Of a stretch of DNA of 64,000 bases, positions 46,871 to 61,170 are shown in pieces. The translations under genes and the position numbers were made by a program. This DNA comes from Nannobrachium achirus (lineage: Eukaryota; Chordata; Actinopteri; Myctophiformes; Myctophidae), in the NCBI GenBank assembly GCA_963921795.1, contig OY997653.1, positions 2,775,999 to 2,839,998 of the forward strand, read 5' to 3'. A model generated the notes under the pieces. It did not search any database. It saw only the letters and a program-made list of their open reading frames with translations, and was not told the DNA's origin. Position 1 is the stretch's first letter. The number at the start of each line of letters is the position of its first letter.

Positions 46871-47332
46871 TAACAGGATGCATCTGTTCTATGCAGTGTG
46901 AACACAGTCAATAAGTAGTCTAGGGTGGATCCATTATAATTCTTCAATCTCATTTGTACTCCTAGCAGTGCAGGGTCCTACACCGTAATATTTACAGTTT
47001 CAGGTCCATTTGATTACATTTGTGTAAAGTTACAAATGGATATAGGCTATACATACATTTGAATATGTTATGGTCTTGATCTAGTTAAAACAGCACTCCC
47101 AGGTCTAGATGATGGTGATTCAGAGATAATTCCGCACCCCATCAGCCTGTCTGTTCCACTCTGAGTAATCACCACCCACTGTCTGATTAGAGATGTGTCC
47201 GCCATAGTCCATGCCTCTGATTGGCCCTCCTGAGTCCCTCGAAAAAGTTACTGCGAGTTGAAATGCAACCTGGGGAAGTGAAGTCTCTTCCTGCAGTTTG
47301 AGCGATGGCATCGCCTTTATTGTGTCTGTGTA

Positions 47333-47702
47333 AAGTTACTACAGGGGGTCCTCCAAATCTTTGTGTGATTAAACCTTTTTTTAATTGTTTTATATTAACC
47401 ACTTGAACCCTATTCTGAGAAGTTAAGCCAAAAATAGCTCACAACGCCTTGCGCTGCGAGGCAAAGAGGTTTAGTGTAGAGGGGAAAAAGAGCAGACTAA
47501 GTACAGAGTGAAAGGTCAAGTTTATTAAGTATTGACGGTTCAAAATATCTGAAAACACAAATTGACATGAATCCAAAATACACTGATGATTGTGCTGTCA
47601 AACACTGAAACTAAATGGAATCTATGACAAGGTTGTGGGGGTCGCTGCTTCATCTCTCTCTCAACTAAGGGGTCCTTGGGCTGAAAACGTTGAAGACCCC
47701 TG
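47333..47702. mobile_element. CAGGGGTCTTCAAC-family hAT, truncated reverse copy
   Basis: Ends GTTGAAGACCCCTG at 47702; the other end is lost at AGTTACTACAGGGGG. The hairpin at 47429-47465 is reduced to CTCACAACGCC and flanks. Relatives at 33420-33879 and 54056-54507. Confidence 0.75.
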
Positions 47703-47857
47703 ATGTAACTGACAAGTGTCTGTGGCTCATGTGCTTAGACATGCATTGCATTAACCCCACGATGCCCGTCACCTCCCTACACTCTGCCACTTGGTCTCTG
47801 AGGTGTTTATGTTCGCTGATATTGAGCTGCCAGTGGTAGGGCTACTGGTCTGTGTGT

Positions 47858-47883
47858 GCGTGCGTGCATGTGTGCGTGCGTGC

Positions 47884-47926
<43 letters not shown>

Positions 47927-48002
47927 GCACATTACCTCAGGGGACTGGAACCCAGCCAGCTGTGTGTAATTAAAAGAGCATAAAGGCAAATCAAGCCATA
48001 CT

Positions 48003-48072
<70 letters not shown>
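47858..48072. repeat. (GT)n/(GCGT)n and (CT)n microsatellites
   Basis: (GCGT)n and (GT)n at 47858-47922, (CT)n at 48006-48071. The overlapping Thr/His and Arg/Glu open frames are artefacts. Positions 48073-48560 show nothing recognisable. Confidence 0.8.
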
Positions 48073-48569
48073 TCAATTCCGGCCTGAAAGCTGGGAAAGA
48101 ATCCACTGCATGTTCCGGGCCATCAAACTCCAAGGAAAGGTCTCTCATGTTCTTTAGGTGTATAAAAAAAACAAGACGTTAAATTACTATCATTAATTGC
48201 ATCCCTGGACAGTAAAAGATGTGGATTTAGTACCCAATGTATTCCTCTTCTCCAATACGCTCCCTAACTCAGTTTCTCAAACTGAAATCGCCCTCTATTT
48301 GAATTCCCTCTTTTCCTCATTTCCCATGTGTCTTTTTTTAACACTGCATGTGTTTTAGGATACGAAATTTGGGATTCATTTTAGGAACCTTCCTGTCATC
48401 ATGATAAACGCATGCAGGCCAGCAGCACTGGGACATTGCCAGATTAATATCAGGTATCCAAGATGGAAAAAAAAACAACAACCGAATTCCAACCTTATAT
48501 GCAGAAAGGACAGGCTGGCTCCCGGGAAATGTTCCCTTAAGCCTGATTTATACTTGGCTGCGCGGCGTT

Positions 48570-48665
48570 GTGTCTCGCACTGAAAATAGCAGATTCATAA
48601 GCTCACAACATGTCGCGGTGCAACGCGTTGTGAGCATGTAGATCTGCTATTTTCGGTGTGAGACA
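48570..48665. repeat. Dispersed palindrome, longest copy (96 bp)
   Basis: Arms run TGTCTCGCACTGAAAATAGC...GCTATTTTCGGTGTGAGACA, so the symmetry extends about 14 bp beyond the core on each side into sequence not found at other copies. The host is uncertain; GCCTGATTTATACTTGG just upstream resembles a DNA-transposon end. Confidence 0.75.
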
Positions 48666-48715
48666 CCAGCTTCTCCTGTCTTTTTTTTCTTCTTTTTTTT
48701 TGCCTCTCCAACCAA

Positions 48716-48827
48716 CACAGTAAAATCCACTGTTGTAATTTAACTCTGAGGGTACAAATGGAATCAAATGGACGGGTCCTTTCGGTTCTATTTGTACGGT
48801 TAAATTAACACTGAGGATTTTACTGTG
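48716..48827. mobile_element. Hairpin MITE with CACAGTAAAATCC ends
   Basis: Perfect inverted ends CACAGTAAAATCC / GGATTTTACTGTG, then TTAATTTAAC-like and GTACAAATGGAA / TTCTATTTGTAC arms: nearly all of the 112 bp is one hairpin. Related sequence at about 21005-21120, 42905-43060 and 46978-47050. Flanked by AA on both sides, too short to call a target duplication. Confidence 0.65.
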
Positions 48828-48884
48828 AATTCTTAAGCCTGCCAGCCTATGATGCAGAGAGGATGGGAGGGGAGTCAGCGAAGA

Positions 48885-48951
<67 letters not shown>

Positions 48952-50100
48952 TGTGTGAAGGATTGTGGAGAGAAGTGATGCAATTTCTGTTGGACCAGGG
49001 TAATACAGTTAATGGCTGTGCAGCATAAATTTAATTTGAGGTGTCACCAGCTATAGATTGTAAGTGATAATAATGGTTGTAAACATTTACTGTCTGCAGT
49101 GCAGCTAATGTAAACTTTGCATTAAATAAGTGTCTCTACATTATAGAGTCTGGTTTTAAGATTAGGCTAAATTTCAGGGGTGATCAGTATGATTGGCCGA
49201 CGAGAAATGCATTAAGCATAACTATTAAAACAGTGGTCAGGTCAATCTTAAAGGAATTATCACATGCTGTTTTTACCAATCATAAAAGTCTTTGTCTTGG
49301 TCCTTAAAACGTGTATTAAAATGTTAAAACTGAAAACTCCACTCCAGGGAGCCATGGCAGGTAAAGCAGGTGGCACCAGAGATGGACTTTCATGGTCTGT
49401 CTCATGTCAATCATCGTCTCTGCTCCGCCACCCCAATGCACTGGGCCTCCCCAAGCCCCCAGAACGGCTTGTAAACGTTGAAGCGGCCGCCCTACTGGCC
49501 AAAGTTGGAATTTCAGGCGGGGTGAAACATACATGCACGAGCATAAGAGCGCGGTCTACAATAGGGTTCAATGGACGTCGACGTCGTTCGTGACGTCATT
49601 ACGTCTTGGCGTCAAACATTTTGGTCTCTAGGTAGAGACCAATTTCCCCCAGAATGCACCTGGATTCACCCACAATGCACTGGAATTCAGCTACTTCCGC
49701 ATGCTTCAAAACGCCACTGAGCATTTGCATTGAAATGATAGCTGGGGGCGGGGCTGGTCCGCTCTCTATATAATACTCTATGGGCCTCCCACCTTCTCCA
49801 AACACCCCGCACCTCCCCTCATTGTATGTATGGTGCAGTGATGTAATGTTGAAAAGCTCTGGTGATACAGCAAAGGTGATACAACCACACCCTCCCCTGG
49901 ACGATGATGCGTACGTCCAGAGGCCAATGAACTCACCTTTCTGAGCCAAAAAAAAAAAAAAACTAGAAAAGAAAATTTCTAAGAAATTTTAAGTGTGCCT
50001 GCAGCTCGCTAAGTGTGTGCAACCTTGTATGTGTTAACATTAGCATATTTGTTAGCATTAGCATTTGTTAGCATTAGCATTTGTTAGCATTAGCATTAGC
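48885..50100. other. (GA)n tract, then unassigned sequence
   Basis: (GA)n at 48887-48949. GTTAGCATTAGCATTT tandem units at 50035-50100. A CpG-richer patch around 49480-49620 has no gene signature I recognise. Confidence 0.45.
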
Positions 50101-51060
50101 GGTTACGTTTTGCGCGTTTGTGGTGCCCCCTATGGGTCGAAGTGGAAATGCTTTTGGGTATATGTTCAGTATAGCGCCCCCCACTTGTGGTTAAAATTTG
50201 GTGTTGACTGGATGTTTCGTTTGTGATTTATGGCTACTTCTTACAAAACGGGCTCCTCCCGCTAACTTTGGAACCCTGTTACGGAAGAACGGTATGGACT
50301 ATCAAAATATCGTTTAAATATGTTTATCGCATGAGTCCATAGATCGTGTGTATCGATTTTTGTGACATTTGGAGATAATATGTAGGAAAAGGAGCAAAAA
50401 GTGTGTTTTGAAGAAAATTCAAAATGGCGGAAAATATATCCTGACGCAAATGGGCGTGGCCTATATGAGGAGATGCGTCATGACCCAAGGAATCCAGCGA
50501 AAAAGGAATTTTAATTTTCCGACCCACGGTTCAAGAGTTACAGGCCGAAAGGTAAAGTGTACTGTTATAGCGCCACCATGAGGCCAACTTTATTTAATCC
50601 TTGATATCATTATAAATCTCCTCTCCAAGTTTTGAAACTGTAGCCCCTATGGTTTGCGAGAAAAAAAATATTGAATGTGAGTTTTTGCGATTCCCATTAT
50701 AAGTCAATGGGTACAATTAATTCACTAATAAATTAATATCAATTAAACGATACAACTTTTCTCTTAGAAAAGTAATAGCACACCATTCCCGGCCGAGCCG
50801 CACGTTTTGATGTATATATTGCGGCGGTGGCGTAAATTGTGCGGCAGTTATTAGCGCACCAAATTTGTGGGATCGTCATTAATTAAGTATGGCGGATTAC
50901 AATAAGTGTTTTGCCATTGCATGGCAGGCACACTTAACTACAGATTACAGAAAAACCACTGAATGTTGAAAGCTAATTTTTTTGTGTGTAATTGAGGTCA
51001 GGAAACATAAAAAAAAAATACAATTTAAAAAATGAAATTTTGATGTCATACGACCTTTAA
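50101..51060. other. Probable dispersed fish repeat, class unknown
   Basis: ATAGCGCCCCCCACTTG, ATAGCGCCACCATGAGGCC and CCTATGGTTTGCGAG are phrases like those in the Helitron-like monomers at 44.6-46.4 kb, but the ends cannot be placed. Confidence 0.3.
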
Positions 51061-51260
51061 CTACTCAAACCCTATACTTAGTTGACCGGGGACCCCCAGG
51101 GTTGATCCCCTCCATTTTCCCCTCTACACAAAGTCTCTTCACCGAAAATAGCAGTAAAAAAATAGCCACTGCAATTTTTCACAGACTTTTTTCCAATTTT
51201 TTGCCAAATGGTTCTGTTATGACATTCCCAGAATAGGGACACCAGGGTTCATGTGTTTAA
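51061..51260. mobile_element. Degraded CAGGGGTCTTCAAC-family fragment
   Basis: CCCCTCTACACAAAGTCTCTTC, ACCGAAAATAGCAG and AGAATAGGGACACCAGGGTTC follow the central part of 54056-54507; the hairpin is reduced to two short arm remnants at about 51146-51167. Confidence 0.5.
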
Positions 51261-51675
51261 TAAATTGAATTTAACAGAACAGAGAAGAGAGAGAAACAGA
51301 GCCTTTGTGTGGTTGGAGGTTAGGGGATTGCCTGCATGCACAACCATACAAACGGCTCAACCTCGTTTCTATTTTAACCATCATCCGTGGTTTGGCTTTT
51401 TAGGCATCCATCTCGGCTATATTGCTGGCACACGGCGCTACATCTCTCTCGTGCGCTGACAGATAGCACCCAGGAAAACCCCGACCCAGAAACCGACCAT
51501 CCACGACCTTCGCAGCGCTGCCGCATATAGGTGCACAGAAAAGCCATTCTCTGCTTCAAAGGGTTTTAAAATTGAGGTCTTGGAGGGTTTTAACCTTGAA
51601 ATCTGGAGCCAAAAGAAACCTAAATATATTTATCCTCAGAAGAAGAAAAAAAAAAAAAAAAAAGCTCACATTGGC

Positions 51676-51982
51676 ATGTTAGAAAAAATCACACCCAATG
51701 TGAAGTGAGCGGTGGTCGTGCTCGCGTAACGTCTTCAGACTAGGATATAGGTCTAGGATGTAATTGGTGATGTAATACAGGCTACACACACATTTCTATG
51801 GCAAAACGCTGAGGAAAAAGTGGCCTCAGATAGGTCTAGGGTGTTGGTGATGTAATACAGGCTACACACACACACACATTGCTATGGCAAAACGCTGAGG
51901 AAAACACATTGCTATGGCAAAACGTTGAGGAAAAAGTGTCTACAGATAGGTATATAGGATGTAATTGGTGATGTAATACAGG

Positions 51983-52018
<36 letters not shown>

Positions 52019-52130
52019 TGCTATGGTAAAACGCTGAGGAAAACACATTGCAATGGCAAAACGCAGAGGAAAAGTGGCTACAGACACACGCACAGCCACT
52101 CTATGGAGCGGTTTACCACCGCTCAAAAAT
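51676..52130 (+). repeat. GCTATGGCAAAACGCTGAGG tandem repeat block, copy 1
   Basis: Starts AATCACACCCAATGTGAAGTG and GAGCGGTGGT, holds several units with GATGTAATACAGGCTACAC and GCTATGGCAAAACGCTGAGG, and ends TATGGAGCGG and ACCACCGCTC. The end motifs GAGCGGTGGT / ACCACCGCTC are inverted. A second block is at 63164-63610. Confidence 0.65.
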
Positions 52131-52850
52131 ACAAGGGACAAGCTATTAGCATACCAAAGCATTGTCTGTAAAACTGTCTGTCTTTTTTATGCCTCTGGCA
52201 TTGTTCTAATGGAGCTTTTCTTTCCTCAACCTGCCTCAGTCACTGTCTTTCTTCATCAATACGCTGAGAGTAACCTATACATATTTACCAGCAGCACCAA
52301 TGCTAGTGCAGACTCCATCACTCTCCATACTAATACTCTGGGCACTCTCTCTCTCTGTGATTGTATTAAGTGGAGGTTATGGAGGTGGTTATTGATGTGG
52401 TAAATGTCCCTCCAGCCTCCAGGGCAATACCAATACACATAATGTACAGTGGAACTGGACTGCTTTATGAAATGGCCGCGCAAGACTTGGTTCATGTGGC
52501 AACAAAGTAATAATGTTAACTCTTTGGCAATAAAACACTGTATTAAGCCACATGGTGGGGTGAGTGCACCAGCTGACATAACTCTTAGGAAATCTATTCT
52601 TCCAAAGCAAACTATCACAATCGCAACGAAACTGTAATACTGAAGATATTTTAAAGACAGTGTGCATCATTCTTTAAAGACAGGGTGCCGTGACCCTCCC
52701 CCCTAAAACATGATCATCCGGTATTATGATTATACTAGGAGGAAGATTGCTTTCAAAAAGGTGATCAGAAAGTGTTAAAATTATGTTTCTATGTGGCCAT
52801 ACCCACCTGTTCATTAAGTATACCTGTTTTTCACCTTACAGTAGCACCAC
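52131..52850. other. Unassigned stretch
   Basis: Several short open frames without family signatures. No repeat ends recognised. Confidence 0.4.
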
Positions 52851-52852
52851 CA

Positions 52853-53022
52853 GTATTCATGGGTTGCATTTGTAGTCCTACACCAGCCATTTTGAGGACC
52901 AACACAGGTTTGTTTTGATTAACGTAGAACATTGGTTCTATGCCAATCAGACAAATTGAACACCTGTGTTGGTCCTCAATATGGCCGGTTTAGGACTACA
53001 AATGCAACCCATGAATATGGTA
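52853..53022. mobile_element. Small foldback MITE
   Basis: Arms of about 65 bp: ATTCATGGGTTGCATTTGTAG and AGGACCAACACAGGT on the left, complements on the right, with GAACATTGGTTC in the centre. Class not determined. Confidence 0.7.
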
Positions 53023-53076
53023 ATAAGGGGAGGGGAAGATTTTAGTGTCACTAAAGCGGTGTATTTCGATTGGGCC

Positions 53077-54047
53077 CAGGGGCGTCAATTGGGTATGGCA
53101 GGGGTATGCAGCTGCCATACCCTGGGTGCGAGTTTCTAAACTCTAGGAGAGCTAAGGGAAGGAGCGCTCGTTTTCACCAGCGTCGGCAGGTTAGCTACTC
53201 ACCAGCGTCGGCAGGTTAGCGTTAACAAGGTATTATAATTATATTCTCCACACTTATATTCTCCCATCTTGACAAAATGGTATATTCCCAGGTTCCGCAG
53301 GTCAGCTGCACAGGTGCAATGCATTATTGTTAATTGTGGCACGTTTATTAACATGCCAAGTTTAGCTGCACTTGAACAACCGTTCCAGGCTGCCATATCC
53401 AGCCCAAGAAACCGTAGAAACCTGGGGAAAAAACGGACAAAACCTGACTTTTATTATTACCACAGCCGGGGGTTTATTAGAGTAATGTTAACTCCATAGA
53501 CACATAGGCCCTACAAAACAGAAAAAGTACAAAACCATGGCACCACCTCTTCAAACATTCACACAAAGCACCAGCAGTATGGTTTGCTATCCTTTGAGGT
53601 ATAAAACCATTATTATTCATTAGGGTGCAGGGACACTTCTAATGCAGTGCGAGTACAGGACCTCACTCCATAATGCACAAACTAGGATTAATCCAGTTCT
53701 GATCTCCGCCTAGCAGGTGAGCCGTGCCGTAACCCAACAGCAAGACCTCCACGTGAGGCCCGGGCCCACCCCTGACGGAGTCCCCGTCAGCGGAGTGGAA
53801 ACATGATGGCATTCCTGGCACCACTGCCTGCCATGCGCTCACGAGTCCACCCGCCGTAGCGCACACCCAGCTCTCCCGTTCCATCTGTCACTCTCGTCCC
53901 ATAATCCCCCGTTCCTGTAACAGATCTGATGACATATCTGTCCCGCCTGCAGCCACGGGGAGGGTGTAACTGTTTGCGTTTTTTTTTTTGAATCCCATAT
54001 AAGCGAGCAGGACAACTGGCGGTAGGCTGTAGGCTATTCACGGTGAA
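53077..54047. other. Solo hAT-type end, then unassigned GC-rich patch
   Basis: CAGGGGCGTCAATTGGG at about 53077 looks like a lone hAT end with no partner. About 53660-53960 is GC-richer; its minus-strand open frames lack any family I know and could be a pseudogene scrap. Confidence 0.35.
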
Positions 54048-54055
54048 TTCTAAAG

Positions 54056-54507
54056 CAGGGGTCTTCCACGTTTTCAGGCCGAGGACCCCTTAGTTGAGAG
54101 AGAGATGAAGCAGGGACCCCCACAACCTGTTCATAGATTCCATATAGTTTCATTGTTTGACAGCACAATCATCAGTGTATTTTGGATTTGTGTCAATTTG
54201 TGTTTTCAGATATTTAACTTGAACCGTCAATACTTAATAAACTTGAACTTTCACTCTGTACTTAGTCTGCTCTTTTTCTCCTCTACACCAAACCTCTTAG
54301 CCGAAAATAGCCGATCTACAAGCTCACAACGCCTCGCAGCGCGAGGCGTTGTGAGCTTGTAGATCGGCTATTTTTGGCTAAAGTTCGCAGAATAGGGTAC
54401 AGGGTACAAGTGCTTAAAATAAAATAAAGTCACACAGATTTGGAGGACCCCCTGTAGTAACTCTGAGGACCCCCTAGGGGTCCAGGACCCCCTGTTGTAG
54501 ACCCCTG
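54056..54507. mobile_element. hAT-like element (CAGGGGTCTTCAAC family) with best-preserved hairpin
   Basis: The ends CAGGGGTCTTCCACG and GTTGTAGACCCCTG are flanked by the perfect 8-bp repeat TTCTAAAG (54048-54055 and 54508-54515). The palindrome at 54297-54381 is almost perfectly paired over 85 bp: TTAGCCGAAAATAGCCGATC to GATCGGCTATTTTTGGCTAA. Confidence 0.93.
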
Positions 54508-54611
54508 TTCTAAAGTCAGCATAATGTTAATTGTCCTAACAAGACGCAAAGTTGCATAAACACATGCCTCATTTCTGTCTGCTTTATCACCTGTAAATGT
54601 CAGTAAATGAT

Positions 54612-54785
54612 ATTGTTTGATTGATTGATGGATTCATTAGACGTTTGCATAGGAAAAGGTACAGTTTCATAACAGTACAGTTCACTGGTACAAGGTCAAC
54701 TAAAAGGATACACTCAGGAAAGCACATGGCTTATTTACATTGAGATCCTTTTTTTAACCCATATAACATTGAATGACAGACAGAT
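54612..54785 (-). mobile_element. Non-LTR retroposon 3' end, reverse
   Basis: Complement of 31401-31605, beginning with a short GATT repeat (the tail) and GTTTGCATAGGAAAAGG, and running to CATTGAATGACAGACAG. Positions 54786-55480 hold only a lone CAGTGGTTCTCAACC end near 55138. Confidence 0.55.
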
Positions 54786-55969
54786 AAAAGATATGTAAGA
54801 CTACAGACCTAAAGCTAATTTACATACATTTTGGTATGAATAAATTAGCCATTAGTGTCTGCTGACTGACTGAAATCAGTTTTGATTTGTGGTTATCAAG
54901 GATAAGGCATTTTTGCTGTCATTGCAAAAGACTGTGGAGTGGACCGGTGTGCTGATGCAAATAGCACTTTGCTGACGTTTGATCTTTTCTGGGAATAAAG
55001 AATCACAGATCTTTATCACAGATCTTCCATCTGGCACCTGCATGTTGGCTGTGTGTCTGATGTTTGTTTCTCCTCTTTTTGAGGCTGCTTGATATGCTTC
55101 TCCACTCCTCCCTGGCTGCTGTGTTTGTTCTCCACACCAGTGGTTCTCAACCAGTCTGTTTGGTTTCATTTTATGCTCTTCTCTCTATCATTTATTCGGA
55201 CACAACATGACAAACAACACAGCATTGCAGCACTGTCCGGTTACACATCCAGACCAAAAAGGAACATCCCAATAAGACCTTTACGGCTTTGTTTAGGTTG
55301 GAAGTCCTAATCAATTCATTGCAAAGTAGTATGTAAGAACAACATTGAATGCAATTATAAAATACATTATATGTACGGAGTAAAAACTACATTTAATGCA
55401 ATTATCAAATATAAATAAAATGAATAGGTGGTGGGTGTTCACTGGGAGGAGTGGTGACTACCTTTGCCTCTGGCCTCCTGAAAGATGGATTTTTAGGGCC
55501 ACATTGGGCCACATTGGGCCCACATTTTTAGGGCCCAGCGAGCTGCATGTCTTAAGGGAAACAGTCAAGGAATTCCACACTTGGGAGGCAGTATTGTAGA
55601 AGGAGAATTTACCCATATTTGTGCTATGTGTTTGTATTATCAGGTTGTTTTGTGCGCTCCCTCTGGAGTTGTAGCTGTGGGTGTCGCTAACTTTTTGGAG
55701 GTGATTTGTCAGATAAGCAGGTACTGTGGGGGTTGAGGGCTGGTTTGCATGTCTGAATTTGTTTGAATGTTAATCCCATTTTTAGTTGTTTAACCTTGTC
55801 GTCTACATTTAGCCACCCTTGGCTAGCAAAGTGTGTGGGAGAAACGTGGGTCATGGGCCCCAGTTTTAAGAAGTAGTCTAATCAGTTTATTTTGGGAGGT
55901 TTGGAGTTTAGTCTTTTATGGCATTTTGGTGTTGGAGTACCAGGAGGTGCAGGCGTAGTCATATAAGCC

Positions 55970-56412
55970 CCTTTTCCACAGGCCCAACACCACACCACTC
56001 CACACCTCACCGCCCACTTGTGCCAGGTTTTCCACTACAAGGACCTGGGTAGAGTGGTGTGTAAGTGGTACTAATTGTGGTACTACAAAGTATCCAATCT
56101 AGAGTAGGTCTGAGCTAGGCCAAACAGGGCCAAACACTTCATAATGACTGATCACTCACTGACTTTTCATTTAGACCTCCAGGATATAGTTATACTTTAT
56201 AGTGTATTATAATCACAGTTATAATCCATTATAGTGTATTATAATTTAGGATAGTTGTAATACAAATTTATATTGTATTATGATCACAGTTAAAAGGGTC
56301 AATTTGTTTCTTACCGATAGGGGTACTTTTGTGTAATGGAAAATGTAGATATTTTTATGTGGTGCGGTGTGGTGTGGTGTAGTGCTAAAGCTGCAGTCAA
56401 AAAGGGGTTTAT
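55970..56412. mobile_element. Probable DNA-transposon MITE inside the LINE
   Basis: Left AAGCCCCTTTTCCACAGG and right AAAAAGGGGTTTATA are weak inverted ends; CACCACACCACTCCACACC near the left and GGTGCGGTGTGGTGTGG near the right are also complementary. Removing it rejoins the LINE frame at SLY/DYACTSWY. The target duplication is unclear. Confidence 0.5.
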
Positions 56413-56478
56413 AGAGGGACTGAATGAGGGCCACAGCAAGGATTCTGAGGGCACTTCTGTTGATAAAAGCGGACATTC

Positions 56479-56849
56479 GGGGGCACGGTGGTGCAGTGGT
56501 TAGCACTTTGCCTCACAGCCAGAAGGTCCTGCGTTCGATTCCCGCCGGGGGAAGCTGTGGGTGCTGGGGGCGTGTTCCTCCACCCGCGTCATCAGCACCC
56601 ACACCCTAGGTGGGGTTGGCGATAGGGCCTTTCTGTGGTGAGTTTGCATGTTCTCCCCGTGTCTCCTTGGGCATAGGCCCTCACACAAAAACATGCAGTA
56701 GTCCTGGTTTCTATACTACCTCCCCCTAGCCAGCCGGGTGCTCCCCAATGTCCCCTGGCGCGGCAGGGGGAGAGCGGAAACCAGGACTACAGGTTAGCTG
56801 GGTGAGAAAAATGGGTTGCAAAAACCGTGGGATAAAAAACATTAAAAAA
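56479..56849 (+). mobile_element. tRNA-derived SINE with 16-bp target duplication
   Basis: Starts GGGGGCACGGTGGTGCAGTGG (A-box-like TGGTGCAGTGG), B-box-like GCGTTCGATTCC, then GTTTGCATGTTCTCCCCGTG, and ends A-rich. ATAAAAGCGGACATTC is duplicated exactly at 56463-56478 and 56850-56865. Inside, TAGTCCTGGTTTCTA and GAAACCAGGACTACA form an inverted pair around 56698-56790. Confidence 0.88.
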
Positions 56850-57052
56850 ATAAAAGCGGACATTCTACCCTGGAATCTCGTTCTTTCAAGCGAAGCATGA
56901 CCAAAAAGGGTCCCTTTTTTTGTGCAAATGTTAACAAAAAGCAGCTTCACTTTGCTGGCAAAAGATTCTCGGATGGAGAACAACAGTGTGTTGCCTGTAA
57001 CAACCATGCTAGTAATGGACCTCGATATGAAATACTGTACGCTGAAAACCAC

Positions 57053-58970
57053 TGCATGTCATAATGGGCCACGGCAAATCAGTTGCAGCGAGAGCTGAAA
57101 CGGTGATTGTTTCAAACTGACCCTAACAAGCTGTCAGCTCGCATTTTACAAAGCATGCATCAGCACTGAGGAGCCTGGCATGCGCTTGGACAGAGCGGAC
57201 AGGTCTTATTCAAGACGGGTGCCTTGCATCCTTGCATGCGTTTGTGTTCCACAGGCTACAGCTATCCTACGTGATTCAATGCATGGTGATTGATGCGACT
57301 GAGTATTTCCCGGTGAACCTAAGCGCAACGGTGGGGGCTTGGGAGTGTGTGTGGAACACGCACCACTGACTATTGCTGATGATGGAGAGGTTATAATATA
57401 GCTAGCCTTTATGTATTGAGAATGAGAGGCACTCTTGCCGATTTAGTAAGAGACTCGTCGCCAATTGCAAGATATTTAAAAGTTATTTGGGGCCATGATG
57501 ATATCCTTTTCTTCCCACAACTAGACTAAGGATTTATATTGTCTGTGTTATTGTTTACAACCACAATTATTCACGTGTGGCAAGATCGCGGTTCACTAGT
57601 TTTTAGTAGGCTGTAGGCTTAGAAGCCTTTTCAGAAGTTAATCTAATGTTTTCCATTTAATGATTTCCTTTATCCTCATCTATTCTTGTGCTAATGCACG
57701 CAACTGTTTTTGGACATGTTTTAAGGCCTAGTAGGCTTTTCAGAAGTTAATTTAATGTTTTCCATTTAATGATTTCCTTCATCGTCATCTTGCGCTAATG
57801 CACGCAACTGTTTTCACCAGGTTTTAAGGTCTTATTTGAGTTGTTTCTCATAAGCTCGCAACCCTCCTTGCCCATCGGCCCACACCTTTGCGCACAGGTT
57901 CACCGGGAAATACGCGGTCGCGTGATTGATTGATGAGCATGGTATCCTGGCTGTGGTTGGTTGGTTCCACTGTCTGGGGAACGCTGTTTTGGTGTGGCAG
58001 TGCTTGATAAAATCTGAAAGAATTTAACCCAACCACGAGGTGTCAACGCGTCAATCTCTTTGATGTCTACGCGTGCCCATCGACGCATTTGACGCGTTGT
58101 ACAGTAAACTATACTGTACTGTAGCTACTGTACGAGGCTACCGCGGTGACGAAAAACACTCCATTTCCCGAAATGCAGCGCGAGATCACGTGACCGGGAA
58201 GTGCTGTCTCCCTCATTCACATCAGTGTTGCTGCTGCACAAATATGCAGTTTTCTCCTAATCTAACTTGTAAATCACCTTCATGTTCAAAACGCCCGATG
58301 TGTTAAATATATGAGAAAACTCACAAGTATGGCCTACTTGTGCGCCAGCAGAGCGTGCAATGAGTTGCGCTCATGACTGGCGATACCAGTGACATCACCA
58401 CTTGGCATCACAAGGAATGCTGGTCCCTCATTGGCTGTTAATGATGACGTTGCCAGAAAACATACCAGTACGCAGCCGAACGCAGTACGCAGCGCACTCT
58501 GCTGTTAACAAAAAGCAGGTTCACTTGCTGGGGGAAAAACAAAGGGGAAAAAAGAAAAACAACTCAGACCTAGTGAACAATAGTCTGTTGCCTATAGCAA
58601 CCACACTATGTAATAGTACATTTTAATAATAATAATAATATATATTTTTAAAGTATTGTATACTGGTATGATTCAATTCAGTTTTTAGGGCATATAATAA
58701 TATAATCGGCATATCATTAGAAATTGTGTGTATTCCCTCAACCGTAACATGGGCGAGACATAATAAATAATTAATACTCACATCCACTATTATAACAAAT
58801 GCGATTCAACAAAAGAAAATGATCAAGTAATTATCGAGTCATTTAGGGTGTATACTGCAATTACCCCATTACATCAGCCCTAGTGCTTTTTCTCTTATCT
58901 TCAGTACCCGAGTCACCACATAGAGGGAGCCGGTGAGCGGTGAGAAATGAACCCGTGGAAATGCTGAATG
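57053..58970. other. Unassigned samd5 upstream region with a tandem duplication
   Basis: About 57622-57730 and 57731-57830 are tandem copies (TTTTCAGAAGTTAAT(C/T)TAATG, TGCTAATGCACGCAACTG). Around 58100-58210 CpG content rises. Nothing else recognised. Confidence 0.45.
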
Positions 58971-58971
58971 A

Positions 58972-59324
<353 letters not shown>

Positions 59325-59492
59325 TGCAACCAGGCTGCTTGTTCGAGGCGTGTGTGACACATTTTGCGCTCTCGTTATCATCGCGCTCTCGCTCTGGTCT
59401 CCCCGATCAACTTCTGTCTGAGAGTCGGAACCGGCGCAGATCATCGTGCGCCCGAGGCTCCGTGACAAGTTGTAAAAAGAGCTGGAGAAGGG

Positions 59493-59493
<1 letters not shown>

Positions 59494-59563
<70 letters not shown>
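59494..59563 (+). repeat. (GA)n tract
   Basis: About 35 uninterrupted GA units, just before the GC-rich putative samd5 leader. Confidence 0.9.
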
Positions 59564-59569
<6 letters not shown>

Positions 59570-59589
59570 AAAAAAAGGAATTCCATCAC

Positions 59590-61025
<1,436 letters not shown>

Positions 61026-61114
61026 TGAACACAGTGTGACACCACGGGCAATTATCATATCCACAGGATAACTTGGTAAAGAATGACCATGCCAAGAATA
61101 CTCAGGTGTATCAT

Positions 61115-61170
61115 TAGCTCTGGTCCATAGCGTTAGTGGAGTTCTCCACTAACGCTATGGACCAGAGCTA
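61115..61170. mobile_element. Perfect 27-bp-stem hairpin between 9-bp direct repeats
   Basis: The arms TAGCTCTGGTCCATAGCG... and complement pair over 27 bp without mismatch around a 2-base loop (TT). GTGTATCAT is present immediately before (61106-61114) and after (61171-61179). It lies 100 bp inside samd5 intron 1. Confidence 0.8.

Larger units (their letters stand above)
55485..57000 (-). mobile_element. LINE reverse-transcriptase ORF scrap, interrupted
   Basis: Minus-strand frames give NRSALRILAVALIQSLY, then DYACTSWYSNT, KLQTSQNKLIRLLLKTG and FYNTASQVWNSL in order, the usual C-terminal half of non-LTR retrotransposon ORF2 proteins. Stops and frame changes show it is dead. It is split by a SINE (56479-56849) and by a probable DNA element (about 55970-56412). 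The clade is not fixed; CR1/L2 or Rex-like are possible. Confidence 0.65.

Noticed and set aside
53660-54041. GC-rich patch with two minus-strand open frames, considered as an exon or pseudogene
   Set aside because: I could not match it to any family and the frames overlap inconsistently; left as unassigned.
55138-55153. Another complete CAGTGGTTCTCAACC element
   Set aside because: Only one end is visible; no partner end or target duplication nearby.
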